A DNA stretch of 64,000 bases from Streptomyces plumbidurans (GTDB lineage: Bacteria > Actinomycetota > Actinomycetes > Streptomycetales > Streptomycetaceae): positions 62,001-126,000 of the forward strand of contig NZ_JAFJSY010000013.1 of NCBI RefSeq assembly GCF_019857225.1. The letters are read 5' to 3'. The notes beneath the pieces are model-generated. The model searched no databases, was not told the DNA's origin, and saw only the letters and a list, made by a program, of their open reading frames with translations. Positions 1 through 8,309 of the stretch are shown here, one piece after another. Position numbers and translations under genes: made by a program. Each line of letters opens with the position of its first letter. Positions within the stretch are counted from its first letter, which is position 1.

Positions 1-679
1 ACGGACTCTGCGGGGCGCGGACGCGGCGTACCTCGTGCATCCGTCCGACGTCGGCGCCCCGGCGGCGACCGAGGCAGTCGGGGCTCTTGCGCGGGAGGCG
101 GTCGGGCTCGGGGTGCGGCGGCTGGTGCTGCTGTCGGCGCGGGGCGAGGAGCAGGCGCGGCCGACCGAGGAGGCCCTGCGGGCCTCGGGCGCGGACTGGA
201 CGATCGTACGGTCCGCGTGGTTCGCGCAGAACTTCAGCGAGGGGCCGCTGCCGGCCGAGCTGCGCCGGGGCGGGCTGGTCTTCCCGGCCGGTGAGGTGCG
301 CGAGCCGTTCGTCGACGTACGGGACATCGCGGATGTCGTGGTGACCGCGCTGACCTCCGGGGACCGCTTTGCGCGGCGGGCGGTGGAGCTCACCGGGCCG
401 CGGCTGCTGTCCTTCCGGGAGGCGGTCGCGGAGATCTCCCGGGCGACCGGCACGGAGCTCACGTACACACCGGTCCCGGCGCGCGCCTACGGCGAGGCGC
501 TGACCGGGTTCGGCGTGCCACCGGAGGAGGCGGAGTTCCTGGTGGAGGTGTTCGAGGGGCTGCTCGACGGCCGCAACGCCCGTCTGACGGACGGCGTACG
601 GCAGGTGCTGGGCCGTGCGCCGCGCGACTTCACGGACTTCGTACGGGAGGCGGCCGCGGCGGGCACCTGGAAGGCGTGA
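1..679 (+). CDS. NmrA-type NAD(P)-binding protein, 5' end cut by the window
   Basis: The reading frame is open from base 2, so the true start lies upstream; the internal ATG at 35 is not the start. The visible 226 residues are the C-terminal part of an atypical short-chain dehydrogenase of the NmrA/SDR-a5 type. A VRSAWFAQNFSEG segment, a PFVDVRDIADVV segment and an LTGPRLLSFREAV segment are characteristic of NAD(P)H-sensing, quinone oxidoreductase-like members of this family. The nucleotide-binding glycine motif must be outside the window. It ends 5 bases before the stop of the convergent BrkB gene, so the two share a very tight 3' junction. Substrate unknown. Confidence 0.8.
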   Translation, partial: RTLRGADAAYLVHPSDVGAPAATEAVGALAREAVGLGVRRLVLLSARGEEQARPTEEALRASGADWTIVRSAWFAQNFSEGPLPAELRRGGLVFPAGEVREPFVDVRDIADVVVTALTSGDRFARRAVELTGPRLLSFREAVAEISRATGTELTYTPVPARAYGEALTGFGVPPEEAEFLVEVFEGLLDGRNARLTDGVRQVLGRAPRDFTDFVREAAAAGTWKA

Positions 680-683
680 GCCC

Positions 684-1829
684 TCAGGGGGTGTCCGGCT
701 TGTGTCCCGTGTGCGGCGGGTGCGTGCTCTTCACATGGGTGCGCAGCCGGGAGGTGACGTCCTCCGGCGGCAGGAAGCGGGACCAGCGTTCGGGGAACTC
801 GGAGGGCATGTCGGGGTCGTCGGGGTCGGGTTCGTGGCCCGCGGCGGCGCGGGCCACCTGCTCGGCCAGCTGTGCCTCGCGCAGGCGTTCGTTCGCGGCG
901 CGGGCCGCGGCGGTCGCGGCGGCCGGCCAGACCCGGTCGATCGCGGCGTTGACGGCGGCCCCGACGAGCACGGCGAAGGCGGACACGCCGATCCACAGCA
1001 GCACGGCGACGGGCGCGGCGAGCGAGCCGTAGATGGAGGGGCCCTCGACCGTGCTGGTGAGGTAGATGCGCAGCAGGAAGCTGCCGAGCACCCACATCGC
1101 GAGGGCGACCAGGGCGCCGGGCACGTCCTCGATCCACGGGGAGCGGACGGGCACGGACACGTGGTACAGCGTGGTCAGGAAGACCACCGACAGCACGATG
1201 ACCACGGGCCAGTACAGCACTTGTACGACCGTCGTCGACCAGGGCACGACGTTGACCACCGCGTCCGGCCCGGCCACCATCAGCGGCAGCGCGATCGAGC
1301 CGATCAGCAGCGCCACGACGAAGAGCAGGAAGGCCAGCAGGCGGGTCTTCACGACGCCCCGGGCGCCGTCGAGGCCGTACATCACGGTGATGGTGTCGAT
1401 GAAGACGTTCACGGCGCGCGAGCCCGACCACAGGGCGAACACGAAGCCGATGGAGATGACGTCCGGTCTGCCGCCCTTCATCACGTCGTGCAGGATCGGC
1501 TGGGCGATCTCCGAGACGCCCTTGTCGGACAGGACGGTGCGGGACGCCTCCAGGATGTTGTTCTCCAGGCTGGCGATGGTGTCCGCGCCGGTCCAGTCGT
1601 CGACGTAGCCGAGCAGGCCGATCATGCTCAGCAGCAGCGGCGGCACGGACAGCAGCGTGAAGAACGCGGCCTCGGCCGCGAGGCCCAGGATGCGGTACTC
1701 CATGCAGGAGTTGAAGGTGTCCTTGAGCAGCAGCCAGGCGGTCCTTCGTTTCGAGACGTTCCGGTAGAGGGCACGCGCCCGGTGGAGACGCCCGGAAGGG
1801 CCCTGTGGGGATTCACTTGCTGGCTGCAC
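684..1829 (-). CDS. YihY/BrkB family inner-membrane protein
   Basis: This 381-residue integral membrane protein matches the YihY/virulence factor BrkB family. A conserved N-terminal AFFTLLSVPPLLLSMIG segment is followed by hydrophobic stretches such as LLAFLLFVVALLIGSIALPLMV, VLYWPVVIVLSVVFLTTLYH and VAVLLWIGVSAFAVLVGAAVNA. The C-terminal 70 residues are hydrophilic and presumably cytoplasmic. The family was once called ribonuclease BN by mistake; its biochemical role is not settled. The gene is convergent with the upstream NmrA-like gene. The start at 1829 precedes a family-typical N-terminus. Identification is firm at family level only. Confidence 0.85.
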   Translation of the reverse strand: MQPASESPQGPSGRLHRARALYRNVSKRRTAWLLLKDTFNSCMEYRILGLAAEAAFFTLLSVPPLLLSMIGLLGYVDDWTGADTIASLENNILEASRTVLSDKGVSEIAQPILHDVMKGGRPDVISIGFVFALWSGSRAVNVFIDTITVMYGLDGARGVVKTRLLAFLLFVVALLIGSIALPLMVAGPDAVVNVVPWSTTVVQVLYWPVVIVLSVVFLTTLYHVSVPVRSPWIEDVPGALVALAMWVLGSFLLRIYLTSTVEGPSIYGSLAAPVAVLLWIGVSAFAVLVGAAVNAAIDRVWPAAATAAARAANERLREAQLAEQVARAAAGHEPDPDDPDMPSEFPERWSRFLPPEDVTSRLRTHVKSTHPPHTGHKPDTP

Positions 1830-2717
1830 GACCTAAAGGTATCCGCCGTGGCGGGGTGCACTCACCCCCTGGCCCCACGGCCTGTCGGGATGCCCGGGAC
1901 GAAACGGGGCGGTAACGGCCCGGAGGCCGGTCGAGTGAATCCGACCCATTATTCTGTCATGTCCTCGATGGCCGGATTGTTCTGCCGTTCAACCGGAATC
2001 ATTGCGCACACGTGTGCCAGCAATCCGGCGAGTGAGCCGGTCGCGCGCCGCGAGATCCCTCATCCGGGGCGCGCACAACGCACCGCGCACCGACTGGATC
2101 GCGCCAATGGCCGAAACGCCCTTGAACCGTTCATGCACTCTCCGAAAGAATTCGCATTGCATTCGTCGTGCATGCTGGGAACGACTCAGGCGCACACGAC
2201 ACGGGGGACTTCGAGGGCCCGCGACCAGGGCCCGATCCAGCCGCGTTACCCGTGATTCGCAGGGGACCCATGCGAATCGCGCCGTGCTGCCCTGCGCCAT
2301 TTTTCACGCGGCCACTCCACACACTTACACACCATTCTGAACTCGAACACCAATCTCTCGGAATTCCGTCCCGGCGTGAACAGCCGACGGATTTCCGCCG
2401 TATTTGTCTCGGGGGAATTCTCATGCCAGCTGCGCACTCATCGACGCGTGCACCGTCGCCGGCACACCGGGCCGGCGCGGGCAGAGCACTCGCGCCCCGC
2501 ACGGCGGCGGGCAGGCACCATGCCGCCCACCCCCCACATGCAGCTCACCCCCCACTGCGCGCTCGTCCCGCTCCATGCGACGGGCGCGCTCGGCAACTCC
2601 CCCGGCCTGCTCCAGGCCGCGCCGGTCGCCTTCGGTCGTGATGCAACAAGCCTGTCACCGACGGAACCGGACAAGCCGCAAAGCGCGTAAAGACTGCAAA
2701 ACCCGTAAGGAGCAGAC
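1830..2717. other. 888-bp non-coding region upstream of the biosynthetic cluster
   Basis: I recognise no gene here. The stretch from about 1930 to 2440 is visibly richer in A and T than its neighbours, which is unusual for this chromosome. ORFs in it lack the third-position GC bias of the real genes. It contains a 10-bp palindrome CGGAATTCCG at 2359-2368. The region must carry the promoters of the divergent brkB and biosynthetic genes. No iron-box consensus of the DmdR/IdeR type was seen. Confidence 0.5.
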
Positions 2718-5159
2718 GTGGTGGGAAAAATCGACACCCTCACCGAAAATGTACTGGCCGAGGTCCTGGCCGGCGTCGTACGCCGGGACCACGTACCGCT
2801 CGACAGCCACTTCTTCGACGATCTCGGCGCCAACTCGCTGGTGATGGCCCATTTCTGTGCCCGGGTCCGCAAACGCCCCGACCTGCCGTCCGTGTCGATG
2901 AAGGACGTCTACGGCAACCCGACGATCCGCAGCCTGGCCGCCGCCCTCGACACGGTCCCGGCCCCCGCACCGGCCCCGGCGCCCGTGGCACCCGCGCCGC
3001 AGCCCGGCAGCACGCCGCGCTATCTCCTGTGCGGCCTGCTGCAGTTCCTGGTCTTCGCCGTGTACTGCGCGATCGCCGGGATCGTGATGGGCCGGGGCTA
3101 CGACTGGATCTCGGCCGTGGACGGGGTCCTCGACATCTATCTGCGGTCGCTGGTCTTCGGCGCCTCGGTGTTCGCGGGCGCCTGCCTTCTCCCGATCGCC
3201 GCCAAGTGGCTGCTGGTGGGCAGGTGGAAGGAGACCGAGTTCCCCGTCTGGAGCCTCGCCTACTTCCGCTTCTGGACCGTCAAGGCGCTGCTGCACACCA
3301 ACCCGCTGGTCCTGTTCACCGGCAGCCCGCTGTACGTGCTGTACCTGCGGGCGCTGGGCGCGAGGATCGGCAAGGGCGTCACGATCCTGACCCACACCGT
3401 GCCGGTCTGCACCGACCTGCTCACGGTCGGCGCCGGTTCGGTGATCCGCAAGGACTCCTTCATCCTGTGCTACCAGGCGCACGCGGGGCGCATCCGCACC
3501 GGCCGGGTGACGCTCGGCCGGGATGTGTACGTGGGTGAGAAGTCCGTCCTCGACATCGGTACGACGATGGGTGACGGCGCCCAGCTCGGCCACTCCTCCG
3601 CTCTCCACGCCGGGGCGTCCGTCCCGGCCGGCGAGCGCCGGCACGGCTCCCCCGCCGTACCCACGGACGTCGACTACGTCCGCATCCCCCCGGCCCGGGT
3701 CTCCACCCTGCGCCGGGCCGTGTACGGCCTCGGCGGGCTGCTGCAGATGCTGGTCGTCTACGTACCCGTCGGGGTCGGCGGAACCTATCTGCTGCTGACG
3801 GTGGTCCCCGCCCTCGACAAGCTGCTCGACCCGACCTCGAAGGACCTGGGCTCGGCCGCGTTCTACGGCGAGTCCCTGGGCTTCTCGCTGGCGGCCTACG
3901 CGGCCTTCCTGGTCCTCGGCTTCCTCGGCGTGTCCGTGCTGCCGCGCCTGCTGGGCCGGATGCTCCGCCCGGACCAGGTCTATCCGCTCTACGGCTTCCA
4001 CTACTCGCTGCAGCGCGCGATCGCCCGCATGAGCAACATCAAGTTCTTCAAGTGGCTCTTCGGCGACAGCTCGTACATCGTCCACTACCTCAGGTCCATC
4101 GGGTACGACCTCTCGCACGTCGAGCAGACCGGCTCGAACTTCGGCACCGAGGTGCAGCACGAGACACCGCACCTGGTGACCGTGGGCAGCGGCACGATGG
4201 TCGCCGACGGGCTGTCCGTCGTGAACGCCGACTTCTCCGGCACGTCCTTCCGGGTCTCCCGCGTGACGATCGGCGCGCACAGCTTCCTCGGCAACAACAT
4301 CGCCTACCCCAGCGGCGGCCGCACCGGCGAGAACGTCCTGCTGGCGACGAAGGTGATGGTCCCGCTGGACGGCGAGGTGCGCGAGGGCGTGGGCCTGCTG
4401 GGCTCGCCCGCCTTCGAGATCCCGCGCTCGGTGGAGCGCGACAGCCGCTTCGACCACTACCGCGAGGGCGACGAGCTGCGCCGCAGGCTGGCCCTGAAGA
4501 ACCGCTACAACCTGCGCTCGATGGGCCTGTTCCTGTTCGTGCGCTGGCTGCACTGGTTCGCCCTCAGCGTGCTCGGCTTCGCCGCCTTCGACCTGTACGG
4601 CGCCGACGGCATCCTCGGCGGACTGGTGATCGGCGCGTCCCTGCTGGTGGGCCTGGTGTTCAGCACCGGTTACTACGTGCTGGTGGAGCGGCTGATCACC
4701 CGCTTCCGCCCGCTGGAGCCGCGGCTGGTCTCGATCTACGACCCGCACTTCTGGTGGGTGGAGCGCCTGTGGAAGGTGCCCGACAACCACCTCGTGGTGT
4801 TCAACGGGACGCCGTTCAAGACGTTCGTGTGGCGGCTGCTGGGCGTACGGATCGGGCGCCGGGTCTTCGACGACGGCTGCTACATCACCGACCGCACGCT
4901 CGCCGCGATCGGCGACGACTGCACCCTCGCCGCCCACACCAAGGTGCAGGCCCACTCGCAGGAGGACGGCACCTTCAAGTCCGACCACATCACCATCGGC
5001 GCCGGCTGCACGCTCGGCACCGGAGCACTCGTGCACTACGGCGTCTCCATGGGCGACGGCGCGGTCCTCGCCCCCGACTCCTTCCTGATGAAGGGCGAGG
5101 AGATGCCGGCGGGGGCGCACTGGGGCGGTAACCCGGCGGTCGCACCGAGGCACGCGTGA
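2718..5159 (+). CDS. Pls/PosA-like membrane synthetase half: carrier domain, 6 TM, three beta-helix domains
   Basis: This 813-residue protein resembles the C-terminal part of poly-epsilon-lysine synthetase (Pls) but lacks the adenylation domain. Residues 1-80 are an acyl/peptidyl-carrier domain with phosphopantetheine serine S40 in FFDDLGANSL. Residues 81-100 are a Pro/Ala linker. Membrane pairs lie at about 103-124/143-168, 338-365/388-410 and 601-625/631-655. Each pair is followed by a soluble left-handed beta-helix (hexapeptide-repeat) domain, at about 205-315, 485-565 and 705-800. In Pls such tandem domains catalyse iterative amide bond formation through a side-chain amine. The start is GTG at 2718 (or 2721) behind AAGGAG at 2707-2712. 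It is first in a five-gene operon. Polymerising activity is inference from Pls; the stand-alone layout is unusual. Confidence 0.85.
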   Translation: MVGKIDTLTENVLAEVLAGVVRRDHVPLDSHFFDDLGANSLVMAHFCARVRKRPDLPSVSMKDVYGNPTIRSLAAALDTVPAPAPAPAPVAPAPQPGSTPRYLLCGLLQFLVFAVYCAIAGIVMGRGYDWISAVDGVLDIYLRSLVFGASVFAGACLLPIAAKWLLVGRWKETEFPVWSLAYFRFWTVKALLHTNPLVLFTGSPLYVLYLRALGARIGKGVTILTHTVPVCTDLLTVGAGSVIRKDSFILCYQAHAGRIRTGRVTLGRDVYVGEKSVLDIGTTMGDGAQLGHSSALHAGASVPAGERRHGSPAVPTDVDYVRIPPARVSTLRRAVYGLGGLLQMLVVYVPVGVGGTYLLLTVVPALDKLLDPTSKDLGSAAFYGESLGFSLAAYAAFLVLGFLGVSVLPRLLGRMLRPDQVYPLYGFHYSLQRAIARMSNIKFFKWLFGDSSYIVHYLRSIGYDLSHVEQTGSNFGTEVQHETPHLVTVGSGTMVADGLSVVNADFSGTSFRVSRVTIGAHSFLGNNIAYPSGGRTGENVLLATKVMVPLDGEVREGVGLLGSPAFEIPRSVERDSRFDHYREGDELRRRLALKNRYNLRSMGLFLFVRWLHWFALSVLGFAAFDLYGADGILGGLVIGASLLVGLVFSTGYYVLVERLITRFRPLEPRLVSIYDPHFWWVERLWKVPDNHLVVFNGTPFKTFVWRLLGVRIGRRVFDDGCYITDRTLAAIGDDCTLAAHTKVQAHSQEDGTFKSDHITIGAGCTLGTGALVHYGVSMGDGAVLAPDSFLMKGEEMPAGAHWGGNPAVAPRHA

Positions 5160-5193
5160 ACACAACGCACGGAAACACAGGGGGGAACCACTG

Positions 5194-7287
5194 ATGGAAA
5201 CCATTCCGCACTGGACGCTCGACCCGGTCGTGGGCGTCGCGGAGTACGAGGTCCCGCTGCCGGACGGAGTGCCCTGCACGCCGGCCGAGCTGGCGGCCGC
5301 ACACACCAGGGTGCTCGCCGCACTGTCCGGCGAGGACGAGGTGACGTCCGGGCCCGACGACGGCGCCCTGCACGTCACCGTCACCGGACGCACGCTGCGC
5401 CTGCGCTACCGCACCGACGTGCTCGACGCCGGTGCCGCCGCCCGCATCGCCGGCTACCACCTCACCGCGCTCGCCCACCCCGAGCGGACGAGCCTGCTGT
5501 CCGAGGAGGAGATCCGGTTCCAGCTTCTGGAGCTGGCGGGGCCCGAGCGGACGCTGCCCGACCGGCGCGTGCACGAGCTGTTCGAGGAGCGGGTGCTGCT
5601 GCACCCGGACGCGGTGGCCGCCGTCCAGGACGACCGGGAGTGGACGTACCGGGAGCTCAACTCCCGTGCGAACCGCATCGGCCGGGCGCTGCTGGCCCGC
5701 GGGCTGGGCAGCGAGGGCGTGGTCGCGGTCGTCATGGAGCGCAACCTCGACTGGCTGGCCGGCGTGCTCGGCGTCCTCAAGGCGGGCGGCGTCTACCTGC
5801 CGATCGAGCCGCACTTCCCGGCCGACCGCATCGCGACCACCCTCGGCCGGGCCGGCTGCGCGCTCGTGCTCACCGAGCACGGCAGCGCCGGTCATGTCGA
5901 CGAAGGCACCCGCAGGCTGTTCGTGGACGACGCCTACGCGGAGGACCACGCCGACGACGACCTCGGCGTGCCCGTCGAGCCCGGCCAACTCGCCTACATC
6001 TACTTCACCTCCGGCTCCACCGGTGAGCCCAAGGGCGCGATGTGCGAGCACGCCGGTTTCCTCAACCACGTCCTCGCCAAGATCGACGACCTGGGCGTCG
6101 GGGCCGGGCGGACGGTCGCGCAGACCGCGCCGCAGTGCTTCGACATCTCCCTGTGGCAGCTGGTCTCCGCGCTGCTCGTCGGCGGGCGGACGCTGCTGGT
6201 GGGGCAGGAGACGATCCTGGACGTGCCCCGGTTCGTGGACACGATCGCGCGCGGCCGGGTCAACGTCCTGCAGATCGTGCCGTCCTATCTGGAGGCCGTG
6301 CTGGCCGAGCTGGAGCAGCGGCCGCGCGAACTGCCCGACCTGCGCTGTGTGTCGGTCACCGGTGAGGCGGTCAAGAAGGAGCTCGTGCAGCGCTGGTTCG
6401 ACGCGATGCCCGGGATCCGGCTGGTCAACGCCTACGGCCTGACCGAGACCTCGGACGACACCAACCACGAGGTCATGGAGCGGGTCCCGGACCAGGACCG
6501 GGTACCGCTCGGGCGGCCGATCGCGAACGTACGGGTGTATGTCGTCGGCCAGGACCTGGCGCCCGTGCCGCTGGGCGCACCCGGCGAGATCGTCTTCTCC
6601 GGCGTCTGCGTGGGCCGTGGCTACGTCAACGACCCCGAGCGCACGAGGGCCGCCTTCGGCGAGGACCCGTACCGGCCCGGCGAGCGGCTGTACCGCAGCG
6701 GCGACCACGGGCGCTGGCTGCCCGACGGGAAGCTGGAGTTCCTCGGCCGCCGCGACAGCCAGATCAAGATCCGCGGCTTCCGCGTCGAGATCGGCGAGGT
6801 CGAGAACGCGCTGCTGCGGGTGCCCGGCGTGCGGGACGGCGCGGTCGTCGTCGTACGGGGCGAGCAGCTGGTGGCGTTCTGCACCGGCGACCAGCCGGTG
6901 GGCGCCGAAGAGGTGCAGAACAAGCTGGCCGCCTCGCTGCCCACGTACATGGTCCCCGCCGTCGTGCACTGGCGCGAGGCGCTGCCGCTGACCGCCAACG
7001 GCAAGATCGACCGCAAGACGCTGACCGCGCTGGCCGAACAGCTCGACTCCGCGGACTGCGAGGCGCCGGACACACCCGCGGAGCGGCGGATGGCCGCCGC
7101 CTGGGCCGAGGTGCTCGGCGTGAGCGCCGACCGGATCGGCCGCACGGACCACTTCTTCGACCGCGGCGGCACCTCGCTGTCCGCCGTGAAGCTGGCGATC
7201 GCCCTGGACCGGGCGATCAGCCTCAAGGACGTCACCCGCCACCCTGTCCTCGCCGATCTGGCGGGGCTGCTGGACCAGCGCCACTGA
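5194..7287 (+). CDS. NRPS adenylation-carrier (A-T) protein, partner of the membrane synthetase
   Basis: This 697-residue protein activates an amino acid as its adenylate and loads it onto its own carrier domain. A-domain core motifs are A3 FTSGSTGEPKGAM (271-283), A5 NAYGLTE (412-418), A7 YRSGDHGRWLPDG (500-512), A8 QIKIRGFRVEIGEVE (523-537) and A10 LTANGKIDRK (599-608). The carrier domain has S661 in FFDRGGTSL. Aligning by eye to GrsA gives the specificity residues D317 I318 W321 Q360 S387 T389 A413 D421 D422 K607. Residues 60-115 look like the tail of a condensation domain with no catalytic core. There is no thioesterase. Given sbnA/sbnB downstream, the likely substrate is L-2,3-diaminopropionate (inference). 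Confidence 0.9.
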   Translation: METIPHWTLDPVVGVAEYEVPLPDGVPCTPAELAAAHTRVLAALSGEDEVTSGPDDGALHVTVTGRTLRLRYRTDVLDAGAAARIAGYHLTALAHPERTSLLSEEEIRFQLLELAGPERTLPDRRVHELFEERVLLHPDAVAAVQDDREWTYRELNSRANRIGRALLARGLGSEGVVAVVMERNLDWLAGVLGVLKAGGVYLPIEPHFPADRIATTLGRAGCALVLTEHGSAGHVDEGTRRLFVDDAYAEDHADDDLGVPVEPGQLAYIYFTSGSTGEPKGAMCEHAGFLNHVLAKIDDLGVGAGRTVAQTAPQCFDISLWQLVSALLVGGRTLLVGQETILDVPRFVDTIARGRVNVLQIVPSYLEAVLAELEQRPRELPDLRCVSVTGEAVKKELVQRWFDAMPGIRLVNAYGLTETSDDTNHEVMERVPDQDRVPLGRPIANVRVYVVGQDLAPVPLGAPGEIVFSGVCVGRGYVNDPERTRAAFGEDPYRPGERLYRSGDHGRWLPDGKLEFLGRRDSQIKIRGFRVEIGEVENALLRVPGVRDGAVVVVRGEQLVAFCTGDQPVGAEEVQNKLAASLPTYMVPAVVHWREALPLTANGKIDRKTLTALAEQLDSADCEAPDTPAERRMAAAWAEVLGVSADRIGRTDHFFDRGGTSLSAVKLAIALDRAISLKDVTRHPVLADLAGLLDQRH

Positions 7288-7301
7288 AAGGAACCAGTGC
7301 C

Positions 7302-8309
7302 ATGTCGCACACGTCCCCTGCTGCTTTGTCCGACATCGAACTGGCCCCGGGCCGGCCGCCGATCCTGCACACCAAGTCCGACGGCGACACGGCCGGCTGG
7401 GCCGCGGAGCACCGCGGCGCGCTGCGTGCCGCCGTCGCCGAGCACGGCAGCCTGCTCGTGCGCGGCCTGGGCCTGGACGGGCCCGGCGTCACGCAGGAGG
7501 TGTTCCGGCAACTGTCGAGCGACCGCTTGATGGCCGACCGGGAGCCGTTCGCACCGCGCCGCGCCTACTCCCAGGGCGTGTACTCGTCCTCCAAGTGGCC
7601 CTCCAACCAGCCGATGTGCATGCACCACGAGCTGAGCTACGGGCTCGAGTTCCCGGGCCTTCTGCAATACGCCTGCCTGGTGGCGCCGGACGAGGGCGGC
7701 GCGACCGCGCTCGCCGACAGCCCGACGGTCCTCGACGCGCTGCCCGCCGATCTGGTCGAGCGGTTCGAGCGCGAGGGCTGGGTGCTGACGCGGACATACA
7801 ACGACGAGATCGGGGCCTCGGTCGCCGAGGCCTTCGGCACCGACGACCGCACGGCCGTCGAGGACTACTGCCGGGCGAACGCCATCGAGTTCGACTGGCA
7901 GGACGACGGCTCGCTGCGCACCCGGCAGCACCGCAGCGCCGTGCTGCACCACCCGGTGACCGGCCGCCGCTGCTGGTTCAACCAGATCGCCTTCCTCAAC
8001 GAGTGGACGATGGACCCCGAGGTGCGCGAGTACCTGGTCGACGTCTACGGCTCCGACGGGCTGCCCTTCAACACCCGTTTCGGCAACGGCGATCCGCTCG
8101 ACGAGGGCGTCGTGAAGACCATCAACGAGGTCTACGAGGCCCACACCCTGCGCGAGCCGTGGCACTCCGGTGACCTGCTGCTCGTCGACAACATCCGCAC
8201 CTCGCACAGCAGGGAGCCCTTCGAGGGGCCGCGTGAGGTGCTGGCCGCGCTCGGCGAGCCGGTCCGGCTGACGGACTGCGCGCCGACCATCGAAGTGAGG
8301 ACCGCATGA
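7302..8309 (+). CDS. SyrP-like Fe(II)/2-oxoglutarate-dependent hydroxylase (TauD superfamily)
   Basis: The 335-residue product is a TauD/TfdA-superfamily oxygenase closest in motif to SyrP-type amino-acid beta-hydroxylases. The iron ligands appear to be H108 and E110 in MCMHHELSY, where the usual HxD is HxE, and the distal H302 in DNIRTSHSREPFEGPREVL. R311 probably binds 2-oxoglutarate. In SyrP the substrate is a carrier-bound amino acid (established). Here it may hydroxylate carrier-bound Dap or the finished oligomer (inference). The gene sits 14 bases after the A-T gene and overlaps the next gene by ATGA, so it belongs to the same operon. Confidence 0.85.
   Translation: MSHTSPAALSDIELAPGRPPILHTKSDGDTAGWAAEHRGALRAAVAEHGSLLVRGLGLDGPGVTQEVFRQLSSDRLMADREPFAPRRAYSQGVYSSSKWPSNQPMCMHHELSYGLEFPGLLQYACLVAPDEGGATALADSPTVLDALPADLVERFEREGWVLTRTYNDEIGASVAEAFGTDDRTAVEDYCRANAIEFDWQDDGSLRTRQHRSAVLHHPVTGRRCWFNQIAFLNEWTMDPEVREYLVDVYGSDGLPFNTRFGNGDPLDEGVVKTINEVYEAHTLREPWHSGDLLLVDNIRTSHSREPFEGPREVLAALGEPVRLTDCAPTIEVRTA

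Noticed and set aside
487..1431. Long minus-strand ORFs across 487-1431 and plus-strand ORF 615-2255
   Set aside because: They are shadows of the NmrA-like and BrkB genes: Arg/Pro/Ala-rich low-complexity translations with no recognisable domain.
2655..5393. 912-residue minus-strand ORF opposite the membrane synthetase
   Set aside because: Composition is typical of an antisense reading of GC-rich coding DNA (His/Gln/Ala/Val/Arg rich); the plus-strand frame has carrier-domain and membrane motifs.
4990..7284. 764-residue minus-strand ORF opposite the A-T gene
   Set aside because: Exact antisense of a complete adenylation-carrier protein; no domain of its own.
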